Below, one piece after another: positions 45,061-54,239 of a stretch of DNA of 64,000 nucleotides (position 1 is its first letter; each line of letters opens with the position of its first letter). Both the position numbers and the translations under genes were made by a program. The notes under the pieces were generated by a model. It did no database searches. It was not told the DNA's origin and saw nothing but the letters and a program-made list of their open reading frames with translations. Origin of the DNA: Parabacteroides faecis (lineage in GTDB: Bacteria > Bacteroidota > Bacteroidia > Bacteroidales > Tannerellaceae); contig NZ_BMPB01000003.1 in the NCBI RefSeq assembly GCF_014647375.1, forward strand, positions 310,001-374,000, written 5' to 3'.

Positions 45061-46302
45061 TTATAATATCGCAGTTCCTTCTTTTTCTAATTTCTGTTTC
45101 CTGAGAAGTGCTTCCAGGTAATAGTAATCGGCATATACGATCGGGACATCGACCTCTACGTTATGCATCTTAGAACCTGTACTATGTAATAACAGAAAAC
45201 CTCTGTCCTTGCCGGGAGCAGTACGGTACCCTTTGGAAAGATTTTCCAGGATTGTATTTGCCTTCATTACATAATCCTTTCCATTTGCAGGATCATACAT
45301 ACTCAATTCATATAAAGCAGAAGCCGTTACCGTTGCTGCAGAAGCATCCCGGGGTTCGGCGGGGATACCCGGAGCATTGAAATCCCAGTAAGGAATCAGG
45401 TCTTTCGGTAGGTTCGGATGGGAAAAGATAAAATTTTCTATCTGTTTTGCCTGCTCCAGAAACTCGGGCAAACCTGTTTCACGGTAACACAGCGTATATC
45501 CGTAAAGTCCCCATGCCTGCCCACGCGACCAGGCCGATTCATGTGCATATCCCTGATGCGTATGTTTGTGCAGCACAGCTCCGGTGATCGTATCATAATC
45601 AACCACATGATAAGAGCTATAATCTTTACGGTAATGGTTCTTCATCGTAGTACGGGCATGGTTCACAGCCACATTATAGAATAAAGAATCGCCACTCGTC
45701 TTAAACGCCCAGAAAAGAAGTTCCAGATTCATCATATTGTCGATGATAACCGGGCAATCCCATTTATCACGGCTATGATCCCAGGAGCGGATCGCCCCCA
45801 CATTCTCTTTATAACGGGTAGTCAACGTATAGGCAGCCTGCAACAAAACATCTTTATAAGCAGCATCTCCGGTCAACCGGTAACCGTTCCCGAAACTGCA
45901 ATACACCTTAAAGCCCATATCATGTGTCCCTCCGTTCATCTTTTCACGCTCTATCAAAGCCGTTTGCTCCCGGGCCTTTTGTTTCCAGAAGTCATCTTTT
46001 GTATATTCATACATGTACCAGAGTTCGCCGGGGAAAAAACCGCTGGTCCAGTCACGGGAAATGACCATATGCAATGTACCGTCTGCCTCCACATTACGCG
46101 GACTGGCTAACGGCCCCAGGTTCTGTTTATCACGTAAGGCTTGCTTTTCGCGGGGTTCAGCGGACCGGACAGCATCCATTTCAACAAAAGCCTGCTTCAA
46201 TTGTGTCGAAGCAAAAGAGAAATTATCCTGAACAAGATCAGGCTTATTTCCGCAAGAGGTCAAAGCAACCAATAACAGTAAAAGAGGAGTTTTGAGCTTC
46301 AT
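45061..46302 (-). CDS. GH88 unsaturated glucuronyl hydrolase
   Basis: A 413-residue lipoprotein (LLLLLVALTSC, Cys about 17) with an (alpha/alpha)6 barrel. Catalytic-type Asp residues are visible in GGTHDMGFKVYCSFG and in CPVIIDNMMNLELLFWA; HESAWSRGQAWGLYGY is the other family hallmark. GH88 enzymes hydrate the 4,5-double bond left on uronic acids by polysaccharide lyases, which releases the unsaturated sugar. A lyase gene directly upstream (48 bp) is exactly the partner expected. Together they point to a glucuronate-containing polymer as substrate. Confidence 0.95.
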   Translation of the reverse strand: MKLKTPLLLLLVALTSCGNKPDLVQDNFSFASTQLKQAFVEMDAVRSAEPREKQALRDKQNLGPLASPRNVEADGTLHMVISRDWTSGFFPGELWYMYEYTKDDFWKQKAREQTALIEREKMNGGTHDMGFKVYCSFGNGYRLTGDAAYKDVLLQAAYTLTTRYKENVGAIRSWDHSRDKWDCPVIIDNMMNLELLFWAFKTSGDSLFYNVAVNHARTTMKNHYRKDYSSYHVVDYDTITGAVLHKHTHQGYAHESAWSRGQAWGLYGYTLCYRETGLPEFLEQAKQIENFIFSHPNLPKDLIPYWDFNAPGIPAEPRDASAATVTASALYELSMYDPANGKDYVMKANTILENLSKGYRTAPGKDRGFLLLHSTGSKMHNVEVDVPIVYADYYYLEALLRKQKLEKEGTAIL

Positions 46303-46350
46303 ATTTTTTCAACAAATAAAGTAAATCGATTATATAGTAAAACATTATTT

Positions 46351-47517
46351 TCACAACCATAACAACGGATGGCGAACAGGTAAATTCCTTATGACCTCGT
46401 CATTAACGGGAAAATGTTCCAATGCCGACCAAAGAGACACATAGGCGTCGTCTGGTGTATCGTAAGCACTGAACAGCAAAGCCGGATGAGCGACAGGCCA
46501 TTCATCCCAGTACATCACATCTCTATCGAACGGCCATGCGGATTTATCCTTTATGTAAGGAAACATCCACGCTACCCCTTTCTGCATATTCCGTCCGTCT
46601 TCCGTCGTATATTGCCATAAATTATGATTTTCATCCGAAAGGATATGGCAGACCGTCGCCATCGCATCCAGGTTAAAAAGAGAATAGCCGTATGGTTTTG
46701 TCCGCTTCAGTTCCAAAGGAAAACTACCGTCCGTATCCATCTGGTTAGGTAACAAAACATTCCGGAAACGTTCCCTGCAAAAATCCGACACGTCCGTATT
46801 TCCCGTGTATTGGGCAAACAAGGCAGCCTGCATCACCCAGCAGGTTCCATGATTATTCTTTGCCTCCATCTCCTCTTTTCCGTACGGATGATCGGTCAGC
46901 CAGAACAGATATTTCGAAAACCAGTCTTTTGTCGCAACCGCCTCATCTACGGACAGTAAATCATTCTGTTCCATGATGATCAGGGAACGCACAACTTCCA
47001 GCAGGTGGATCGTGTCGATAATACCGATGCCCCGGCCTGTCACGATCCCTTTGATAGCCTGGGCATACTGAAGGTCAGGATTCATGCATGTTTCAGGATC
47101 GATAAACCAGGCATGGATATGCTTCAAGGCTTGTTCGATATATTTTTTATCCTGCGTAACGATCCACGCAGACGTCAGGTCGCCTACGACAGTACTAAAA
47201 CGGATCATAGCATGGCGGTGAGCTACAAAATTATCGGGATTTGTTTCGCCGTCACGACGAATATAGGCGCTATCGGGGTTGACCGGATCCGGCCACCAGT
47301 AATCGCCTTCGGAATAAAAATCGTGAATTCCTCCGGCACTCCGTTCTGCCACAAATGAAGTTATTGTGACAGGCTCCTCCCCCAATGCTTCATTTCCCCG
47401 GAGGATAATTTCGGAGTGTAACAGGTCGGTCACTTGTTTTTTCAATCGTGTTTTATGAGAACAGGAACAAAAAACAAATGCAATTATTGGAACCAGCAAT
47501 AATAACTTTGTATTCAT
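46351..47517 (-). CDS. Alginate-lyase-family polysaccharide lyase (PL38-like)
   Basis: A 388-residue lipoprotein (LLLVPIIAFVFCSC). The alginate_lyase fold is seen in FYSEGDYWWPDPVNPDSAYIRRDGETNP, YAQAIKGIVTGRGIGIIDTIHLLEVVR and KNNHGTCWVMQAALFAQYTG, with an Asn-His pair typical of the active site. Later DGSFPLELKRTKPYGYSLFNLDAM continues the helical toroid. Overall it resembles PL38 glucuronan/alginate lyases of Bacteroides, though I cannot confirm the CAZy family here. It is the first gene of the co-directional run 47517-27984. The next upstream gene (47665) also reads the minus strand, 147 bp away. Confidence 0.85.
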   Translation of the reverse strand: MNTKLLLLVPIIAFVFCSCSHKTRLKKQVTDLLHSEIILRGNEALGEEPVTITSFVAERSAGGIHDFYSEGDYWWPDPVNPDSAYIRRDGETNPDNFVAHRHAMIRFSTVVGDLTSAWIVTQDKKYIEQALKHIHAWFIDPETCMNPDLQYAQAIKGIVTGRGIGIIDTIHLLEVVRSLIIMEQNDLLSVDEAVATKDWFSKYLFWLTDHPYGKEEMEAKNNHGTCWVMQAALFAQYTGNTDVSDFCRERFRNVLLPNQMDTDGSFPLELKRTKPYGYSLFNLDAMATVCHILSDENHNLWQYTTEDGRNMQKGVAWMFPYIKDKSAWPFDRDVMYWDEWPVAHPALLFSAYDTPDDAYVSLWSALEHFPVNDEVIRNLPVRHPLLWL

Positions 47518-47664
47518 GGCATAGACGTACTTATATTCTAGCCCAAAAATACAGTTTGTTCCCCTTTTTCGTTTTTAATATTATCGCAAAAGCTTGTAGA
47601 TTTATTGCAAAAGGGGTATTTGTGAGATATTTATACAATACCGACAGATAAAACTATGCGGGTA

Positions 47665-48504
47665 TCAGTTTGTCTCGTAATTATAAGTAAAAGAATATTC
47701 GTAGGTATTTTGCCCGGCTTCCGAACCATCTACCGATTTTATATCTTCAGTAATGATCATAGAAGTAATATAATCGCCTACAGTCTGGTAACGGAAAGTA
47801 TATTCCGCATTATTTTTGCTTTCACCTAACTGATAACGGCTGGCCGATTCAGGCAAATTACGGTTAAGTGCCCCGTATAACGAATTCAAAGGATTTACTA
47901 AATCCGGTGTAACCGGTCTTAATGTACTAAGTGCACGGAACGGGAAATTAGCAGGACAAAGCTGGCTGCCGTAAGTATAATTCACCTCATCGCGGGGCAG
48001 ATATTGGTAAACCGTAACATTTCCGCCCGACCAGGTATACTTATCCAGAGCTACAGGATCATTTTTCTTGTATCCTCCCTCTTCCAACGGACGTTGAAAA
48101 ACCCAATCGGTTTCTGTCAGATTACTCCGGTTATATTTATAACGATATTCATTTTTTACATAGACCTCGCTCGGAGTATATTCGTTGACAGCCCATTCCT
48201 GTCTGTTCACTATCACATTCCCGTTTATCTGGTAATCCTCCGTATGCACATTCGAAGCATTGATCATCGAGATCTTATTGTCCGTATAAATCAGGTTAAA
48301 AGTTCCTTTGGATGTCGTCATTTTACTCACATTTCCATCTTGATTATAAGTGATATCCAAAGAATATTCAGGAAAGTCGACTCCATTCTTTTTACATGTT
48401 ATCTTTGTCAGCTTATTCAGCTTGGGAATAGACGGTTTATCATCATCTCCGCAGGAAACTAAACCGATCAGCAACATCAACATCAGGCATACACTCTTTT
48501 TCAT
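47665..48504 (-). CDS. DUF4595-like lipoprotein
   Basis: A 279-residue protein with a lipoprotein signal (LMLMLLIGLVSC, Cys about 19) followed by a short Asp-rich linker (GDDDKPSIPK). The body has strands with Y-N-Q-D-G-N-V-like turns (LDITYNQDGNVSKMTTSKGTF, NLIYTDNKISMI, EYRYKYNRSNLTET), the pattern of the DUF4595 beta-sheet family common in Bacteroidetes. It ends in aromatic, repeated Tyr/Phe strands (TYEYSFTYNYE). Function unknown; probably anchored on the outer membrane. It sits between the PL38-like gene and the Kef-type antiporter gene, and may or may not belong to the utilisation locus. Confidence 0.7.
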   Translation of the reverse strand: MKKSVCLMLMLLIGLVSCGDDDKPSIPKLNKLTKITCKKNGVDFPEYSLDITYNQDGNVSKMTTSKGTFNLIYTDNKISMINASNVHTEDYQINGNVIVNRQEWAVNEYTPSEVYVKNEYRYKYNRSNLTETDWVFQRPLEEGGYKKNDPVALDKYTWSGGNVTVYQYLPRDEVNYTYGSQLCPANFPFRALSTLRPVTPDLVNPLNSLYGALNRNLPESASRYQLGESKNNAEYTFRYQTVGDYITSMIITEDIKSVDGSEAGQNTYEYSFTYNYETN

Positions 48505-48611
48505 ACTTTCTATATGTTTTACAGTTCAACAGCACAAAATTAGAATTTTTGGTAGAACAAAGTCAGAAGTAACCATTTTTAAGTAATAACTAATTTTTTA
48601 TAACATGCCTT

Positions 48612-50873
48612 CTACTCCCCTTTTACCAACTGTTGTATCCTGCTCTTATCTCCTACTACCCACACCAGGTCATCCATTTCAAAGACCGTCTCGTTATCCG
48701 GAGTCGTCAGTGAACCGCCATTTCGTTCGATGCCGACGATCAGGCAATTATATCGGCGTCCGACATTGGACTGTATGATACTTTGTCCCAGGAACGGGAA
48801 GTTTTCATCCACGATAAACGAATTGACTGTAATTTCTTTTGGCTGGTCGGCGAAGCAATCCGCCCCGTTTTGCTGGTCTTCGAGCTTTGCCTGGAAAGCT
48901 TTCAACTGCTCATCGGTACCTACCACTACCACCTTGTCCTGCGGATAAATATGTTCGGAACCTCCGGGTATATAAATCTTATGATCACCGCGAATGATCT
49001 CTACGACACTCACCCCGTAATCTTTCCTGAAAGACAGCTCCGCCAGTGATTTTCCGACACTGGGCGAACAAGGCGATACAGGAACCACAGCCAGATGGAT
49101 ATCCTTATCGCTCAACTGATTATTAAAACTGACTTTTAACGGATTCCGTTTTCTGTCGACTTCTTCCCGACGATTCAGATTGGTCAGGAAATGGGCTTCC
49201 AGCTTGGAGTACTGGTTCAGATCCCGACGGAAAAGGATGATCAGGATCAGAAATCCTACGGCAATGATCGCTCCGATACCATACTGCACATGATAATATT
49301 TGATCAACACAATGGAAACGAACAAGATAGCGACAAACACCCTGAACAAGACAAGAGCCACCAGTTTCCCGTGATTATACTTATTATCATTCCACAGGCT
49401 CATAAATAACTCAGGCGAGTTATTCTTATTTGCCACCAGTCCGACCAAGAAAGGAATCATCAGGACAAGCGTTACCACGCTCATAATAATATTCCCCCAC
49501 ATCTCCATAGCCGGAAATTTCTCCACAAGCAACGGATAAATGACCTGGGTAGACAACAACAGGATAGCAGTCAGCAGCACCGAATGGATCAGTATCTTCC
49601 CCACATAGATCTTCAACAGCTTCCGCCAATGACTTTCATGGTTAATCGTTTTTGTTCCCGACGAATAATAGTCCATAAAGTTACGCGCTTTATCCGGCAA
49701 TATCCGGTATAACCACTCTGCAAACGGTCCGGACAAACGAATAAAATAAGGAGTCGTAAACGTCGTGATCACCGACACGGCAACAATGATCGGATAGACA
49801 AAATCATCCAGCACCTTCAACGATACACCCAGCGCCGCAATAATAAAAGCAAACTCACCTATCTGCGCCAAACTAAAACCGGATTGTATGGATGTTTTCA
49901 GCGGCTGGCCGGACAGCAACACGCCAAAGGAAGAAAAGAAAGCCTTCCCGACAATCGTAACCAATGTGATAATTATCACAGGCCATGCGTATTCAACCAG
50001 GATAGCCGGGTCCACCAGCATCCCCACCGATACGAAAAAGATAGCCCCGAACAAGTCTTTAACAGGCTTGATAATATGCTCGATACGCTCCGCCTCCACC
50101 GTCTCGGCCAGGATCGATCCCATAATGAACGCCCCCAATGCAGCGGAGAAACCGGTTTTCGTCGCTACCACAACCATTCCCAGACATAATCCCAACGCGA
50201 TCACCAGCAAAGTCTCGTCATTCATCAATTTCCTGACCTTTTTCAATAAAGCCGGAATAATGAAAATACCTACCAGGAACCAAAGGATCAGGAAAAAGAT
50301 AACTTTCAGGATACTCCCTATCATCTCTTCTCCGGCAAACTCCTGGCTTACAGCCATAGTCGAAAGCAGTACCATCATAATGATGGCAACCAGATCCTCC
50401 ACCACCAAAGTACCGAACACGATGCCGGTAAAACGTTGGTTACGCAACCCCAGGTCATCGAAAGCCTTTATTATTATGGTAGTGGACGACATCGACAACA
50501 TACCTCCGAGGAAAATGGAGTTCATCGTCGACCATCCCAATAAATGCCCGACCAGATAGCCCACGATCAGCATCGTTATCACCTCCGTCATCGCAGTGAT
50601 AAAAGCGGTGGAACCGACATTCATCAACTTTTTAAAACTGAACTCAAGCCCCAGGGCAAACAACAAAAAAACGACTCCCATCTCTGCCCAGAGATTGATA
50701 TTTTCCACATCGACAACAGTAGGGAATATATGAACATAAGGTCCGGCCAGCAATCCGGCAACAATATACCCCAACACGAGCGGTTGTTTCAGCCATTTGA
50801 ACAATAAAGTGATTACACCTGCGGATATGAGAATTAAAGCGAGATCTGAAATTAAATCGGGTAAATGCGACAT
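48612..50873 (-). CDS. Kef-type (CPA2) cation/proton antiporter with TrkA-C domains
   Basis: A 753-residue protein. The first 400 residues form about 12 membrane segments of the Na+/H+ exchanger fold (WLKQPLVLGYIVAGLLAGPYVH, GVVFLLFALGLEFSFKKLM, LSMSSTTIIIKAFDDLGL, AALGAFIMGSILAETVEAE, SGFSLAQIGEFAFII). A further membrane region lies at about 420-545. Two TrkA-C-like domains follow (about 590-665 and 680-750; SPSVGKSLAELSFRKDYGVS and GQSIIQSNVGRRYNCLIVGIER). No TrkA-N/Rossmann NAD-binding domain is seen, so nucleotide control would differ from KefB/C. It probably moves K+ or Na+ against protons in the inner membrane. It is divergent from the esterase gene. Confidence 0.9.
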   Translation of the reverse strand: MSHLPDLISDLALILISAGVITLLFKWLKQPLVLGYIVAGLLAGPYVHIFPTVVDVENINLWAEMGVVFLLFALGLEFSFKKLMNVGSTAFITAMTEVITMLIVGYLVGHLLGWSTMNSIFLGGMLSMSSTTIIIKAFDDLGLRNQRFTGIVFGTLVVEDLVAIIMMVLLSTMAVSQEFAGEEMIGSILKVIFFLILWFLVGIFIIPALLKKVRKLMNDETLLVIALGLCLGMVVVATKTGFSAALGAFIMGSILAETVEAERIEHIIKPVKDLFGAIFFVSVGMLVDPAILVEYAWPVIIITLVTIVGKAFFSSFGVLLSGQPLKTSIQSGFSLAQIGEFAFIIAALGVSLKVLDDFVYPIIVAVSVITTFTTPYFIRLSGPFAEWLYRILPDKARNFMDYYSSGTKTINHESHWRKLLKIYVGKILIHSVLLTAILLLSTQVIYPLLVEKFPAMEMWGNIIMSVVTLVLMIPFLVGLVANKNNSPELFMSLWNDNKYNHGKLVALVLFRVFVAILFVSIVLIKYYHVQYGIGAIIAVGFLILIILFRRDLNQYSKLEAHFLTNLNRREEVDRKRNPLKVSFNNQLSDKDIHLAVVPVSPCSPSVGKSLAELSFRKDYGVSVVEIIRGDHKIYIPGGSEHIYPQDKVVVVGTDEQLKAFQAKLEDQQNGADCFADQPKEITVNSFIVDENFPFLGQSIIQSNVGRRYNCLIVGIERNGGSLTTPDNETVFEMDDLVWVVGDKSRIQQLVKGE

Positions 50874-51009
50874 ATATACAATTTGGATTAATCAGTTAGC
50901 TAACAAAAATAATATTTTTCCAGATTTTATCAAGTATAGCCAATGCTTTTTTATAACTTTGCTAGAAATAAACAAAAACATCTATCTATTTACTTAAATC
51001 TGTTAGTAT

Positions 51010-51873
51010 ATGAAAAACAAGATTATCCTCTTCCTTGTTTTGTGTTTCTGCATTAATTTTGCAGGAATAGCTCAAAGTACGGTTCATGAATCGGTGAAGT
51101 TTCAGAGTAAAAAGTTAGGAAAAGAAGTATCCTACTCTATTTACCTGCCCGACGGCTATGCCACTTCAAACCGTTATTATCCGGTACTCTACCTGTTACA
51201 CGGTTATACCGACAATGAAACGATGTGGATTCAAACCGGCCAGATGCAGGAAATTACCGATCGCGCCATCAACAGCGACCAGGCTGTTCCCATGATCGTC
51301 GTCATGCCGGATGCCTGGGATACCTGGTATATCAATCAATATGACGGAAAGGCCCCTTACGAAGATATGTTTTTCGAAGAATTGATCCCCTATATCGAAA
51401 AGACCTACCGTGCCCGGAGCAACAAAGAGTTCCGCGCCATCGCCGGCCTTTCCATGGGTGGATACGGCTCATTCCTCTATTCTTTGCATCATCCGGATAT
51501 GTTCAGTGCCTGCGCACCGCTTAGTGCAGCTATTTTCGATGACAGTGTGATGGAACAACGCCAGGCAAAGTCGCACAAGGACTTGTTTAACCGCCTGTTT
51601 GGTCCGGGACTCGACTACTGGCATAAGAACAGCGTACTGAAAATGCTTTCCGAACTGGATAAAGAGAATCTCCCGCGTATCCGGTATTATATCGACTGTG
51701 GCGACCAGGACGGTTTGCTGGATGGTAATTTCCAGGCTCACCAAATCATGCGTGAGAAAGGTATGAAACATGAATTCCGTGTACGGGGAGGCGGCCATAC
51801 CTGGCTATACTGGCGTACGGCGTTACCGAATATACTGGAATTCGTCAGCGGCGCATTCCGCAGAAATAATTAA
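51010..51873 (+). CDS. Secreted alpha/beta-hydrolase (esterase D-like)
   Basis: A 287-residue protein with a signal peptide (LFLVLCFCINFAGIAQ). Motifs: KKLGKEVSYSIYLPDGYATS; RYYPVLYLLHGYTDNETMW; nucleophile Ser in AGLSMGGYGS (about 148); Asp in DCGDQDGLLDGN; His in RGGGHTWLYW. This is the FrsA/esterase D (Pfam Esterase, PF00756) fold, whose members act on acetyl, feruloyl or other small esters, so deacylation of a glycan is possible. TAACTTTG before the start fits a -7 box. The gene is alone on the plus strand and divergent from the antiporter. Confidence 0.88.
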   Translation: MKNKIILFLVLCFCINFAGIAQSTVHESVKFQSKKLGKEVSYSIYLPDGYATSNRYYPVLYLLHGYTDNETMWIQTGQMQEITDRAINSDQAVPMIVVMPDAWDTWYINQYDGKAPYEDMFFEELIPYIEKTYRARSNKEFRAIAGLSMGGYGSFLYSLHHPDMFSACAPLSAAIFDDSVMEQRQAKSHKDLFNRLFGPGLDYWHKNSVLKMLSELDKENLPRIRYYIDCGDQDGLLDGNFQAHQIMREKGMKHEFRVRGGGHTWLYWRTALPNILEFVSGAFRRNN

Positions 51874-51987
51874 CAGAATATCCGTTGGCTGAATTCATAT
51901 TGGCTCACATTTTGACAGAATTGAATGTTTCAATGATTGTCAGTTTGAGCTATCCCCTTATCAAAGAGACTTCGCCATTATAGGTTT

Positions 51988-52139
51988 ATTTGCCGTCAGT
52001 TTTAACTGACGGATTAGTAAAGAATCTATTTCTTTGGACTTTAGTCCCATTTTAAACACACTCTCTATGCTTAGAGAAATGTGGCTAAAGCCAAAAAGAA
52101 AAACAATTTGTAGACCGTCAGTTAAAACTGACGGCAAAT
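51988..52139. mobile_element. MITE-like element with perfect 25-bp terminal inverted repeats
   Basis: Identical inverted 25-bp ends (51988-52012 and 52115-52139) each contain CCGTCAGTT and AACTGACGG arms, so each end can form its own hairpin. Inside lie two more inverted parts: GGACTTTAGTCCCATTT near 52035 and its imperfect partner AAATGTGGCTAAAGCC near 52078. The whole 152 bp can fold into one branched hairpin. It has no coding capacity. This is the form of a MITE or RAYT/REP-type repeat. The 356-bp gap 51874-52229 contains only this element and a weak hairpin before it. Confidence 0.65.
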
Positions 52140-52229
52140 GAACCTGTAACTAAGCATGTCATATTGATAACAGATAACCGATAGACGGATAGACTCCCGT
52201 TTTATATATTCGACTACGAAGCCTAACTG

Positions 52230-53246
52230 TCAATTTTCAATTGAAAAAGAGCGGTTCGGAATGACCATATTCTTTCCGATACCGACCTTTTTCTCTACCG
52301 CCGTTTTCCCTTTTTCCTTATACAGATAGCCGCGGAACATTCCGGTCGTATTGAACGGCATAGCGATATTCCCGTTTTTATCGACAGCAATAAGGCCACC
52401 TTCTCCCGCATTCGCATTCAGTTCCGTATGGATAATATAATCTGCCGCCTGTCCGACAGGTTCCTTCAAATATTTATAGCGTGCACAAAGATTAAAAGCG
52501 ACCGCATGACGGATAAAATACTCTCCGTGTCCGGTACAGGATACAGCACAACTGTTATTATCGGCATACGTACCTGCCCCGATAACAGGCGAATCACCGA
52601 TACGTCCCCATTGCTTTTTGAACATTCCTCCTGTACTGGTCCCTGCTGTCAGATTTCCTTGTTTATCCAAAACGACACAACCGACAGTACCGTTCTTCCG
52701 GCTTTCCTCTTTCAACTTCTCGATCCATTCCATTGTCTTCGGAGTAGCAAAATACATATTATCCACCTGCTCCAGCCCCCGGCTGGCAGCAAAAGCATCT
52801 GCCCCGGCTCCCGACAGCATAACATGCGGCGTCTGCGTTTTAACGGCATAAGCGGCATCGATCGGATTTTTAACTGTCTTTACACCGGCTACGGCTCCGG
52901 CAGAGAGATCCTTCCCTTCCATGATGGCAGCATCGAGCTCAAATGTGCCTTCAGCAGTACATGTAGCACCTTTACCGGCATTGAATAAGGGATTGTTTTC
53001 AAAATAATTGATTACCGCCATAACAGCCTGCGGACCTTCCCCACCGGCAGAAAGGATACGGTCGCCAATGGTCAGGGCCGAATCGAGAGCCGCATAATAT
53101 TGGGCGGAACGTTCCGGATCTTTTTCCAGCTTATCGATAACTCCTGCGCCACCATGCACTACAATCACATATTCACGTTCCTGCGCCTGCAAACTAATGG
53201 CTCCACAGAATAACAAAATAATCAGGTAAGATAAATTTCTAAACAT
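52230..53246 (-). CDS. Isoaspartyl peptidase / L-asparaginase (Ntn hydrolase)
   Basis: I use the ATG at 53246 (338 residues), which gives a good signal peptide (MFRNLSYLIILLFCGAISLQAQ); the upstream ATG at 53279 adds an unlikely extension. The family blocks are REYVIVVHGGAGVI, NPLFNAGKGATCTAEGTFELDA, and the self-cleaving Gly-Thr in KNGTVGCVVLDKQGNLTAGT (catalytic Thr near 190), followed by STGGMFKKQWGRIGDSPVIGAGTYA. After autoproteolysis it hydrolyses isoaspartyl peptides or Asn in the periplasm. It has only the MITE-like element downstream. Confidence 0.95.
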   Translation of the reverse strand: MFRNLSYLIILLFCGAISLQAQEREYVIVVHGGAGVIDKLEKDPERSAQYYAALDSALTIGDRILSAGGEGPQAVMAVINYFENNPLFNAGKGATCTAEGTFELDAAIMEGKDLSAGAVAGVKTVKNPIDAAYAVKTQTPHVMLSGAGADAFAASRGLEQVDNMYFATPKTMEWIEKLKEESRKNGTVGCVVLDKQGNLTAGTSTGGMFKKQWGRIGDSPVIGAGTYADNNSCAVSCTGHGEYFIRHAVAFNLCARYKYLKEPVGQAADYIIHTELNANAGEGGLIAVDKNGNIAMPFNTTGMFRGYLYKEKGKTAVEKKVGIGKNMVIPNRSFSIEN

Positions 53247-53327
53247 CTCGTACAATAGATTAAATGATAGTGACGGCAAAAATACAAAATACCTATCTTT
53301 ACATCCATAAAACAGTACAATATAATA

Positions 53328-54155
53328 ATGAAAAGAACAAACCCGTCAGGATCACGGCAAGTAATCCTGATCACCGGAGCATCTTCCGGTATTGGAAAAG
53401 CCACAGCCAACTTACTCGTACAACAAGGTTACACCGTCTACGGGACCAGCAGGAAAGCATCTGAAAGTACCAACGGCGTCCGGATGTTAACGATGGACGT
53501 AACCCAACCCGCTTCCATCCAACAGGCGGTGGAGCAAATACTTTCCGAACAGGGACGGATCGACATTCTGATCAATAATGCCGGACTCGGTATCAGTGGG
53601 GCTCTCGAACTGGAAACAGACGAAGAAATCGGCAAACAGATGGATACAAACTTCATGGGAGTGGTGCGTATGTGCAAGGCTGTCATCCCGATCATGCGTA
53701 AAGAGCGGAAAGGTTTTATCATTAATATCAGTTCAATCGGAGGACTCATTGCCGTCCCTTTCCAGGGTTTCTATTCCGCATCCAAATTTGCTGTTGAAGG
53801 ATATAGCGAAGCGCTGCAACATGAAGTCCGTCCGTTCGGGATACGGGTATGCCTGGTCGAACCCGGAGACTTCTACACCAATTTCACGGCAAACCGCGGC
53901 ATATCATCCGCAACGCTCGACAATCCGGATTACCGGGAAGTTTTCGGCCGCGTCATAAATGCCTTTGAAAAGATGGAGAAGAACGGAGCGCATCCCGACA
54001 AACTGGCGCATGCCATTCTCCGTCTGATCCGAAGTTCGCGTCCACCCTTCCGTTGTAAAACAGGTCCTATCGAACAGGTTCTCTTTGCCTGTTGTAAAAG
54101 CTGGTTACCTGAAAAATTCGTTCATTGGGTGGTAAGAACCGGCTACCGGCTGTAA
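53328..54155 (+). CDS. Short-chain dehydrogenase/reductase
   Basis: A 275-residue protein with all SDR marks: TGASSGIGKATANLL at the N-terminus (cofactor Gly motif), NNAGLGISGAL, INISSIGG with catalytic Ser, and YSASKFAVEGYSE with the Tyr-x3-Lys pair. It is of the classical type, with an extended C-terminus (RSSRPPFRCKTGPIEQVLF). Substrate unknown; sugar, lipid or steroid carbonyls are possible. The gene lies on the plus strand, with the asparaginase gene on the minus strand behind it and a bidirectional terminator ahead. Confidence 0.93.
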   Translation: MKRTNPSGSRQVILITGASSGIGKATANLLVQQGYTVYGTSRKASESTNGVRMLTMDVTQPASIQQAVEQILSEQGRIDILINNAGLGISGALELETDEEIGKQMDTNFMGVVRMCKAVIPIMRKERKGFIINISSIGGLIAVPFQGFYSASKFAVEGYSEALQHEVRPFGIRVCLVEPGDFYTNFTANRGISSATLDNPDYREVFGRVINAFEKMEKNGAHPDKLAHAILRLIRSSRPPFRCKTGPIEQVLFACCKSWLPEKFVHWVVRTGYRL

Positions 54156-54187
54156 TCTGCACACCCGGATCATCACCCCATAAAACA

Positions 54188-54219
54188 ACAGTCCCCGGAT
54201 CATATGGTCCGGGGACTGT
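54188..54219. terminator. Bidirectional terminator between SDR and GH92 genes
   Basis: Perfect 12-bp arms ACAGTCCCCGGA and TCCGGGGACTGT with an 8-nt loop, between two convergent genes. T-rich sequence follows on the plus strand (GTTCTTTAT) and on the minus strand (TGTTTTATG), so it can serve both. Confidence 0.8.
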
Positions 54220-54239
54220 GTTCTTTATATAAAAGACAT

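Noticed and set aside
51874-51987. Hairpin after the esterase gene as terminator
   Set aside because: Arms are imperfect and no T-run follows, so I do not list it as a feature.
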